A stretch of DNA of 64,000 bases from Thiohalocapsa sp963695445 (GTDB lineage Bacteria > Pseudomonadota > Gammaproteobacteria > Chromatiales > Chromatiaceae), in assembly GCA_963695445.1 (NCBI GenBank), contig CAVOGV010000029.1:1-64000 (forward strand), read 5' to 3'. Below the pieces are notes generated by a model that was given only the letters and a program-made list of their open reading frames with translations, had not been told where the DNA came from and did not search any database. The position numbers and the translations under genes are program-made. Below are positions 56,977-64,000 of the stretch, in pieces. Numbering within the stretch: the stretch's first letter is position 1; the number at the start of each line of letters is the position of its first letter.

Positions 56977-58650
56977 ATGGGCAGCAAGAGTACAGACATG
57001 ACCGACAGCAGGGCCCTGGGCGATGCGGATGCCGCGGAGGGGAACACGAAGCGCGAAAAGGGTAAGGGCAAATCCAAGATACGGGCGTCGAAGCAGCGGC
57101 CGGTGGGCTCGGTAAGAGGCGTCGAGACGATGTTCCGCAACGCCTATCGCGCGGAACTGGAGATGATCACCCTCGCCGCCACCAAGGCGAACATCATGAT
57201 CTCGCTGAACGGGTTTATTGCCTCGGCATTGGTGATTTCAGGCGCCTTTATTTATACCTCTTCACCCGAGTTTCTCGTACCTGCCACATTCTTCCTGTTT
57301 ACCTCGGCTGCTTCGATCTATTTCGCCCTGTTGGCGGCCTCTCCAGACTTGGCGGATAGGCCGCCCGGCATTTTTTCCTGGCTCAAAGCCGTCTTGAAAA
57401 GGGAAGCGTCGCTGAGGGACTTCAATGCCTATGTGCGGCGACGGCGCGATTTCGTCGATGGGGAGTCCAACATCCTCATCTATGAGGAGCGCGTCAAGCT
57501 CTCCAAAGCAGCCTACTGGGAACGGATGCGCGCACTGCTGAGCGATCAGGAAGACGTCTATGCCAAGATGAGCGACCAGCTGTATTGGCTGGGTCAAATG
57601 GCAAACCGAAAGTTCAAACTGCTCAAGACCTCCTACAGCATCTTCCGGTGGGGCCTGATTCTATCGGTGCTATCCTTTATCGCCGTCGAGTCCTTTGACG
57701 CGATCCGGCTGGCGTTTGACAGCGAACCCGTGGGGCGCCTGAGAAACGTCGACGTTTGGCAATTCGACGACGTCTATGAGCCGTCTGCGGTCCAGCAATT
57801 GCCGGATGGCCGCATCCTCGTCGCCGAGGATGAACCGGATCGGGCGTTGAGCATCTTGCGCTTCCGCGCAGATGGCTCGCTCGCCAGCGATCCGGCGCTC
57901 GACGCTCAAGTGATGAGTGCCTTTCCCACTCGGCCGAACGACCTGGAGGGCGTGAGTATGGATGCCGATGGCTACATCTACGCCATCACCTCCCACTCCA
58001 AGAACCGCAAGGGGCGGCGCGACGGTAGCCGGGAGCAGCTGTTGCGGTTCCGCGTCGTCGGCGACGATGTGGTTGATCTGCAGGTCTATACCGGATTGAT
58101 CGCGGAGCTGCAGGGCTCTGCGGTCATACAGCAGGCACTGAGCCGGTATACCGACCAGCCGGTGAACCTTTCCGACAGCAATATCGAAGGACTGGGCTTC
58201 GATCAAAGTTATCAGCGCCTCCTGATCGGATTCCGTGAGCCTGTCGTCGAAGGGAAATCAATGATCGTGAAGCTGGACAATCCGGATGGCATTTTCGATC
58301 GCGGAGAGACGCCGAACTTGTCCGAAGTCGTCCTGCTTGACCTTCAGGGCGGCGGAATTCGCTCGCTAACCTATGATCCCGTGCTGGGCAGCTTCCTGAT
58401 TGCAAACGAGATCTCCGGTCATGACGGCAACATGTACTCGCAATTGTGGTCCTGGTCCGGACAAAGCGACGCGCAGCCGGAGCCGGTCGCATTGCCGAAG
58501 ACCATCAATCTCGTCAACTTGGAAGCCATCGATTCGGTCACCGTCAACGCCGAACCCCGTCTGCTGCTGATGAGCGACGACGGCAGCGTGAAAAAGGGGC
58601 AGCCGGCCAAGTACGCGCTGCTGAATTACGGCCAGTTGTCCGCGGAATAG
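56977..58650 (+). CDS. PycTM (DUF5706)-like membrane module fused to a DUF3616-like propeller domain
   Basis: About 557 residues. A charged disordered N-terminus (1-47) precedes a domain like Pycsar effectors: VETMFRNAYRAELEMITLAA and TKANIMISLNGF enter TM1 (about 73-93); TM2 is about 99-121; then a helix with SKAAYWERMRALLSDQEDVY, DQLYWLGQMANRKFKLLKTS and TM3 (about 223-243). From about residue 258 comes a DUF3616-like segment: YEPSAVQQLPDGRILVAEDE, NDLEGVSMDADGYIYAITSH, NIEGLGFDQSYQRLLIGFRE, IRSLTYDPVLGSFLIANEIS. No nucleotide cyclase gene is next to it. GTG at 56962 or ATG at 56998 are alternative starts; none has a clear ribosome site. Confidence 0.8.
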   Translation: MGSKSTDMTDSRALGDADAAEGNTKREKGKGKSKIRASKQRPVGSVRGVETMFRNAYRAELEMITLAATKANIMISLNGFIASALVISGAFIYTSSPEFLVPATFFLFTSAASIYFALLAASPDLADRPPGIFSWLKAVLKREASLRDFNAYVRRRRDFVDGESNILIYEERVKLSKAAYWERMRALLSDQEDVYAKMSDQLYWLGQMANRKFKLLKTSYSIFRWGLILSVLSFIAVESFDAIRLAFDSEPVGRLRNVDVWQFDDVYEPSAVQQLPDGRILVAEDEPDRALSILRFRADGSLASDPALDAQVMSAFPTRPNDLEGVSMDADGYIYAITSHSKNRKGRRDGSREQLLRFRVVGDDVVDLQVYTGLIAELQGSAVIQQALSRYTDQPVNLSDSNIEGLGFDQSYQRLLIGFREPVVEGKSMIVKLDNPDGIFDRGETPNLSEVVLLDLQGGGIRSLTYDPVLGSFLIANEISGHDGNMYSQLWSWSGQSDAQPEPVALPKTINLVNLEAIDSVTVNAEPRLLLMSDDGSVKKGQPAKYALLNYGQLSAE

Positions 58651-58749
58651 CGCCCACATCAGCTTGATCGACGCCGTGACGGCCCCTGAGCAGCATCCCG
58701 GCGGCAAGGCGGCAAGCGCAGAGGTCAAGCGCCAATAAGGCCAGTGGGT

Positions 58750-58874
58750 TCTTGACGCCCCCTTCTGTGTCGCACCGGCAGTCACATAGCCCGGCTATGC
58801 TCCTGCCGGCGCTCCTTGAAGGCGGACCTCAATCCGGCGCCATCTGGGATGAGATTCTCCGGCAATCGCCTTAG
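58750..58874 (-). repeat. Dispersed repeat, copy 2 (inverted partner of 52462-52585)
   Basis: The reverse complement nearly matches copy 1 along its length, including the CCGGCAG/CATAGCC stem. It lies downstream of the PycTM fusion gene and about 160 bases before the start of a universal stress protein gene. The gap 58651-59034 has no gene. Confidence 0.85.
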
Positions 58875-59034
58875 ACCGGCGCACACATCGAAATTTCCAG
58901 AGTGTCTCAGCGTTCGATACGTCGGATTCACGCTGGTATCGCGCGAACTTGTGCCGCAATTGTTGCCCGACCATCAATGCTAACAACAGAGCCGTGCCGC
59001 ACCCTTGCGGGCGCGTTCGGCAGCGAGGGCAACT

Positions 59035-59997
59035 GTGCGGGACGTGAAGAATATCCTCTATTTCGCCGACGGCGATTTCGGCCCGAACTCGACCTTTAAA
59101 CGGGCGGTCGATCTGGCCCGGCAGAATCGAGCCCGACTGACGCTGATGGACGTCACCCCGGAATCTGACATCGCCGCGGATCTGATCAAGCGCTACGGTC
59201 TCGCCGACGAGGCCCAGCAGAGCGAGCAGCGGGAAGCCGCGTTGACCCATCTCGCGTCGGAGTGGGCCGGCGACCTGCTTCCGCATGTGCGCTCGCCGAT
59301 CGGCAACCCCTTCGTCGAGGTCATCCGCGCGGTTCTCCGCGAAGGCTATGACCTGTTGATCAAGCCGGCTCGGCCGCGCGCCGGCACGGGGGCTGGTCTG
59401 TTTGGCAGTGCCGATATGCACCTGTTGCGGAAATGCCCGTGCCCGGTGTGGATCGATCGTGAGCCCGAGCGGCCCGAGGCCGCTGCGGGGGCCGACCATG
59501 CTCCGGGTTACCGCTCAATTCTCGCCGCCGTAGACCCTGCCGCAACCGATGCCAGACCCATGAGTCAGATGATCATGGAGCGGGCGTCCGCGTTGGCGGA
59601 GCGCGATGGCGCTGAACTTAACGTCGTCCACGCATGGCAGTTCACGGGCGCCGGCGAGGGGCAGGGCGCCGCTGTCGTCGGAGCGGGCAGCGGGCTTGCC
59701 GACGCGTTGAGGCATATCGAGCGCCGGCATGCCGAGGCACTCGGCGCGCTCGTGGCTGACTACGGCCTGACCATGGACGACGGTCGGGTCCACCTGGCCA
59801 AGGGTGATGCGGCGGAACAGGTGCTGGCACGGGCAGATGCACTGAACAGCGACCTGATTGTCATCGGGACGATCGGCCGCCCGCGTGACGCCGGGGTCTT
59901 CATCGGCACAACCGCGGAGGATGTGCTTCAGGGCTCGCACATCGCCGTGCTGGCACTGAAGCCGGAGGGCTTCGTGTCGCCAGTCACCGCGAACTGA
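59035..59997 (+). CDS. Universal stress protein, tandem Usp domains
   Basis: A 320-residue protein. The N-terminal Usp (VKNILYFADGDFGPNSTFKR) is degenerate. The C-terminal Usp has YRSILAAVDPAATDARPMSQ, and IGTIGRPRDAGVFIGTTAE is close to the G-x2-G-x9-G(S/T) ATP motif of Usp. UspE-like layout. The GTG at 59035 is chosen for its GAGGG. It shares a neighbourhood with the SulP transporter, convergent. Confidence 0.85.
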   Translation: MRDVKNILYFADGDFGPNSTFKRAVDLARQNRARLTLMDVTPESDIAADLIKRYGLADEAQQSEQREAALTHLASEWAGDLLPHVRSPIGNPFVEVIRAVLREGYDLLIKPARPRAGTGAGLFGSADMHLLRKCPCPVWIDREPERPEAAAGADHAPGYRSILAAVDPAATDARPMSQMIMERASALAERDGAELNVVHAWQFTGAGEGQGAAVVGAGSGLADALRHIERRHAEALGALVADYGLTMDDGRVHLAKGDAAEQVLARADALNSDLIVIGTIGRPRDAGVFIGTTAEDVLQGSHIAVLALKPEGFVSPVTAN

Positions 59998-60062
59998 GAT
60001 GGGACCGGCGCGGGTTACTGTGAATCACGAGGATGGTACTTAGCGAAACACGACTGGACGCT

Positions 60063-61854
60063 TCATGGGTTCCCGTGCTTCCAGTCCCGCCACTCCACCG
60101 GGTAGGTGTTGAGATAGCGCTTGACGGCCGCGCCGAGGGTCGGGAAGAAGGTCTCTTCGCCCAGCCGGGCAAAAATCCCAAATCGCTTCAATTTGTCTTT
60201 GACCGGGTCCTTCATCTCAGCGAAGCAGAGCTGGATGCCCGCGGCGTGCAGGCTCTCGTCCAGTTCGGACAGCATATCGGCAGCGGTGACGTCGACGCTG
60301 GTGACGGGTTCGGCCGCAATGACCAGCCAGCGCACTGGTGTGGGCGATGACGCCACCGCGTCCAACGCGCGCTTTTGGAACAGCTCGGCGTTGGCGAAGA
60401 ATAGGGGTGCGTCCCAGCGGAAAAGCACGAGACCGGGAATCCGGCGCGCGTTCGGATAGCGCGTGATGTCGTGATAGCCGCTGACGCCCTCGGCACGTCC
60501 GAGGACCGCGGAGTGGGGTCGCCAGCCGTCCCACAGGAATTCAATGATGGCAATCACAATCGCCAGACCGATGCCGGGAATCGCGCCCAGCACGGCCACG
60601 CCGGCGAAACAGCCCATGGATAGCCAGAATTCCCAACGCTGGATGCGATAGATGCGGCGCAGGTCCGTCACTTCGATCAGGCCGATGGCCGAGGCGATCA
60701 CGACGGCGGCCAAGGCGCTACTTGGCAGATGGTGGAGCAGGTCCGGTGCCGCGACCAAGAGCACGGCGACGGCGAGTGCGCCAACCACTCCGGTCAGCTG
60801 GGTTCTGGCCCCCGCGGCCTCGGCCACTGGGGTGCGTGACGAGCTGCTGCTGATCGGGAAGCCTTGGAAGAAGCCCGGCGGTCAGGTTGGCCGCCCCGAG
60901 CGCCACCATCTCCTGATTGGGGTCGACATAGGTGCCGGTCCGGGCGGCATAGGTACGCGAGAGCACGCTGGTGTCGGCGAACGACACCAGGGCAACGGCG
61001 GCACCTCCGAGCAGGACCGGGACGAGATCGTCATAGCTGATCCATGGGATGACGAATGTCGGCAGGCCCTGCGGCAGCGTTCCGAGCACCGCGACGTCGG
61101 CGCGTGCGGCCAGGTCCAACGCCCCGACGATGACGGTCGCGCCGACGACGGCGATCAGTATTCCGGGCACCCGCTCGCGATTCCTGAGCAGCAAGATCAC
61201 CGCCAGCGTCCCGGCGCCGACCATCAGCGCGACCCAATTGGTTGCGCCGGCCAGGATTGCCTCGGCGAATGCCCAAAGCCGTGTCAGCGGACCGCCGCCC
61301 TCGGCCGAGAAGCCGAACAGCTTGGGCAACTGGCTGATCAAGACCGTGACGGCGATACCGTTCATGTAACCGTAGCGGATCGGCTTGGAGAGCAACTCGG
61401 TGATGAACCCCAACCGTACGACACCGGCGAGGATACACAGCATCCCCGATACGACCGCCATCATGCCGGCCAGGGCGATCGCGCGCGCGGGGTCGCCGCC
61501 GGACAGGGACAGCACGACGGCCAGGATGACGGCGACCAGTGACGAATCCGGCCCCAGCACGAGGATACGGCTGGGGCCGAACAGTGCATACGCCAGGAGT
61601 GGAACGATGGTCGCGTAGAGGCCATAGATGCCCGGTACGCCGGATGCCACCGCATAGGCGATCCCAACGGGTACCAGCATGGTTGTCAGGACGATTCCCG
61701 CCTGGATGTCGTGACGCAGCCAGGCAAGTCGGTAATGGCGCAGGGTCTGGAGGCCGGGTAGCCAATTGATCCAGCCGGGCTGATGGGTGTGCTTGCGCGG
61801 GCGCGCGATGCGCCCGGGTTCGGGGCAAGGGGAGGGTGGTGCCGAATTGCTCAT
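60063..61854 (-). pseudogene. SulP family anion transporter with STAS domain, one-base insertion
   Basis: About 596 residues if restored. DIQAGIVLTTMLVPVGIAYA and GVPGIYGLYATIVPLLAYAL are SulP signatures. The frame breaks at NLTAG (one extra C in CCC at 60874-60876); skipping it gives FFQGFPISSSSSRTPVAEAA, the classic SulP loop, then the last helices and a C-terminal STAS domain (LVLFRWDAPLFFANAELFQ, SVDVTAADMLSELDE). It may carry sulfate, bicarbonate or another anion. Confidence 0.9.
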
Positions 61855-62110
61855 ACCTCGGAGCCAGCTTGGACGTTTAGCCTTCAAGGCTATCAGGTCC
61901 GCGGACAAGACGGCGGTCACCTGAACCTGGAATTTCAGCCCGCTTTCGGCGGCCAGCCGAGCCGCCGGGTGGATTCGGCCGCCTTCTCGTTTACCACATT
62001 GTGGAATCTATCTACTATTGCGAAAAATTCTGCGCGCGCTATGGTTACGCCCAACGCCGGTTCCCATGCGAGACCGGATCATGTACCGAACCCGCTACGG
62101 AGTGACGACC

Positions 62111-64000
62111 ATGACTGCAGCCGCAAGCTCAAGCCCGCAGAACCACAACTCAGATCGACCAGCCTTCTGCGAAGGCATGCTGCACATGGGCCGCCTCGCT
62201 GAAGCCCATGACCCACACGGGGTTCATCCGGCCATCGCCGAGGGTGCCCACGCCATCACCGAAATCGACGCCGCCGCTGTGTATCAGACGCGACTGGTCG
62301 CCGATGCGCTGCGCTACACCACGCTGCAGCTGTGCGCCTCGAAGGAGTCCGGCCACCCCGGCGGCTTCGCCAGCTCCGCGGACGCCTATGCCGCGCTGAC
62401 CATGCTCGGTCACACCAACATCGTCACCGAGGTGGGCCACCATGCCCCCGGCTTCTACAGCGCGATGTTCCTGGACGGGTCGCTCGAGGCCATGGGCATC
62501 GAGAACATGACCCACCTGCAGGAGCGCTTCCGTGAGCGCGATGGTCTGCTCGGACATCTGTCCGGCGCCATCCCCGGCCTGCTGGCACCGGCCGGACCGC
62601 TCGGACAGGGGCAGCACTTCGCCATGGCGGGCGCCTATCTGAATCGCGACAAGCTGTTCCCGTGCACCATCGGTGACGGCGGTCTCGGCGAGCCCTACAT
62701 CATGTCGGCGATGAAGCACTTCCATACCAGCTATCCGGAGGTGACCAACTTCCTGCCGGTGCTGGTTTGGAACGGCTTCAGCCAGGAGCATCACTCGATG
62801 GTGTCGCTGATGGACAACGCGCAGATGACCGCCTACTGGCAGGCGCACGATTTCGCGCACGTGATCCTGATCGACGCCAAGGACTACGACGATGCCGGTC
62901 AGGAAGGCGCCTACGTCGACAGCACCCTGTTCAGCGACGCGGCCCGCGATGCCTTCACCCGTGCGGTGCTCGAGGGCATGCAGCAGGCGGCGGAATCGGC
63001 CCTGGGCGGCACGCTGACGGCGGTCATCATCAAGCAGCTCAAGGGTGCCGGCGTGCACACCACCGGTGCCAAGTCGCACAACCTGTATCCCGGTGACAAT
63101 CCCAGCAAGCCGAACATCGCCGCGGCCCTGGAGCGCCGTGCGCTGGCGCCGGAGGCCTGGGCACTGGTGCGTACCCTCATGAGCCGGGCCGGCGGTGGTC
63201 CGGCGGGCGAGACCGTGGTCACGGAGTTCGAGCGCGCCATGGCCGACATCGGCCAGCTGCCGATGCAGGCGTTCGCGGTCGGCGACAAGGCGGTGCCCGC
63301 CAGCGCGATGGCCGAGATGGTCGCGGAGCTGGGCCGGCGCGATCCGTTGTTCGTCGTGACCAACGCCGACGGCAACGAGGCGTCGAACATGAAGGCCATC
63401 AACGAGGCGCTGAAGATTCGCCATCCGACCGAGGACGGGCTCTACAACCAGTCGCCGAGCGGTCAGGTCTACGAGCCGCTGAACGAGGACGCCTGCGCCG
63501 GCTTCGCCGCCGGTCTGGCCCTGTTCGGCGGGCGCTCGCTGTGGTTGTCTTACGAGAGCTTTGCGATCAACGGCTGGCCCATCGTGCAGACCGTCGGGCA
63601 GGCCATGGCGGAGCTGCGGCGCAAGACGCCCGCGGTGGTGACGATGTTCACCGCCGGCGCCCTGGAGCAGGGCCGCAACGGCTGGACCCATCAGCGTCCG
63701 GAGATCGAGAACTACATCGGTGGCCAGGTGCGCAATGGCAACGTGTACCTGCTGTACCCGGCGGACGCCAACATGATGCAGGCCGCCTACGGCTGGGCCG
63801 TGGCGCAACAGAACAAGTGCATCAGCATCGTCGCCAGCAAGTCCGCGCTGCCGGTCTATACCACGCCGGAGCAGGCGCAGCAGGCGATCGACGAGGGCGC
63901 GGTGAGCCTGTACGAATCCGCGTCCGGCGACGGGCCGCTGACCGTGTTCGCCGTGACCGGCGACATGGTCTTCTTGCCGGTCTTCGAGGCCAAGGATCAG
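62111..64000 (+). CDS. TPP-dependent transketolase/phosphoketolase-like enzyme, 3' end beyond the window
   Basis: Runs from the ATG at 62111 (GGAG upstream) to the last base without a stop, 630 residues. LRYTTLQLCASKESGHPGGF is a transketolase-like TPP motif; IVTEVGHHAPGFYSAMF, CTIGDGGLGEPYIMSAMKHF (GDG...-type TPP/Mg motif), VLVWNGFSQEHHSMVSLM and SHNLYPGDNPSKPNIAAALE suit phosphoketolase-like enzymes. The later part begins a pyrimidine-binding domain (LWLSYESFAINGWPIVQTV). It is not the common Xfp form by length and N-terminus. Assignment to transketolase, phosphoketolase or another TPP enzyme is open. Confidence 0.7.
   Translation, partial: MTAAASSSPQNHNSDRPAFCEGMLHMGRLAEAHDPHGVHPAIAEGAHAITEIDAAAVYQTRLVADALRYTTLQLCASKESGHPGGFASSADAYAALTMLGHTNIVTEVGHHAPGFYSAMFLDGSLEAMGIENMTHLQERFRERDGLLGHLSGAIPGLLAPAGPLGQGQHFAMAGAYLNRDKLFPCTIGDGGLGEPYIMSAMKHFHTSYPEVTNFLPVLVWNGFSQEHHSMVSLMDNAQMTAYWQAHDFAHVILIDAKDYDDAGQEGAYVDSTLFSDAARDAFTRAVLEGMQQAAESALGGTLTAVIIKQLKGAGVHTTGAKSHNLYPGDNPSKPNIAAALERRALAPEAWALVRTLMSRAGGGPAGETVVTEFERAMADIGQLPMQAFAVGDKAVPASAMAEMVAELGRRDPLFVVTNADGNEASNMKAINEALKIRHPTEDGLYNQSPSGQVYEPLNEDACAGFAAGLALFGGRSLWLSYESFAINGWPIVQTVGQAMAELRRKTPAVVTMFTAGALEQGRNGWTHQRPEIENYIGGQVRNGNVYLLYPADANMMQAAYGWAVAQQNKCISIVASKSALPVYTTPEQAQQAIDEGAVSLYESASGDGPLTVFAVTGDMVFLPVFEAKDQ

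Noticed and set aside
62150..63808. 552-codon open frame on the minus strand
   Set aside because: Antisense shadow of the TPP enzyme gene in GC-rich DNA; its product is His/Arg/Gly-rich with no family motif, while the plus strand has clear TPP-enzyme motifs.

Overview
The window looks like chromosomal DNA from a GC-rich gammaproteobacterium, most likely a purple sulfur bacterium or close relative (Chromatiales). The best lineage evidence is an Isp-type [NiFe] hydrogenase operon (hynS-isp1-isp2-hynL, the layout known from Thiocapsa and Allochromatium), the bamD / rluD-pgeF neighbourhood, a PilSR-like two-component pair, glnS, the proteobacterial class of gshA and a class V aminotransferase with a Tat signal. 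The assignment rests on protein recognition and gene order; no similarity search was run.

Layout. 0-2.4 kb: a DUF1538 membrane protein followed by two P-II-like proteins, joined by ATGA overlaps. 2.4-9.2 kb: the beginning of an AAA_14-type ATPase behind a 35-bp palindrome, then the hydrogenase operon on the minus strand (hupH, hynS, isp1, isp2, hynL), the maturation protease, and a divergent hypC. 9.3-13 kb: an unknown protein, ppsR, a SET-domain protein and a Tat-exported class V aminotransferase. 13.5-15.3 kb: an IS1380-family element. 15.7-43 kb: mainly housekeeping genes (FKBP, RibD-like reductase, EF-hand protein, glnS, LOG protein, UDG-like protein, GT4, argA, pilSR, sucCD, glnB, bamD, rluD, pgeF, prc, gshA, fmdB-like, aspS, nudB). 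43-51.3 kb: a carboxylate-catabolism-like block: IclR regulator, fumarylacetoacetate-hydrolase-family enzyme, tripartite tricarboxylate transporter (TctC-B-A), acyl-CoA ligase and a ketopantoate-reductase-like enzyme. 51.6-62 kb: universal stress proteins, a gamma-glutamyltransferase-family protein, a HAD phosphatase, several families of intergenic repeat, an AT-rich patch, a protein joining a PycTM/DUF5706 membrane module to a DUF3616-like propeller, and a SulP transporter. 62.1 kb to the end: a TPP-dependent transketolase/phosphoketolase-like enzyme that runs off the window.

How it fits together. The hydrogenase genes encode a membrane-tethered periplasmic H2-oxidising module (HynSL) with a cytochrome b (Isp1) and an HdrD/DsrK-like iron-sulfur protein (Isp2) that could pass electrons to or from the cytoplasm. 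Three P-II-family proteins are present: canonical GlnB at 31.4 kb and the divergent pair tied to the DUF1538 protein. The 43-51 kb block reads as import, CoA activation, reduction and hydrolysis of an organic acid under IclR control, substrate unknown.

Two features stand out. First, eight single-base frame breaks fall in six genes between 43.7 and 61 kb, seven of them apparent one-base insertions, while I noticed none in the first 43 kb. This suggests either local consensus error or a decaying accessory region. Second, the protein at 56977-58650 joins a domain typical of Pycsar anti-phage effectors to a beta-propeller-like domain, a combination I do not know from described systems.
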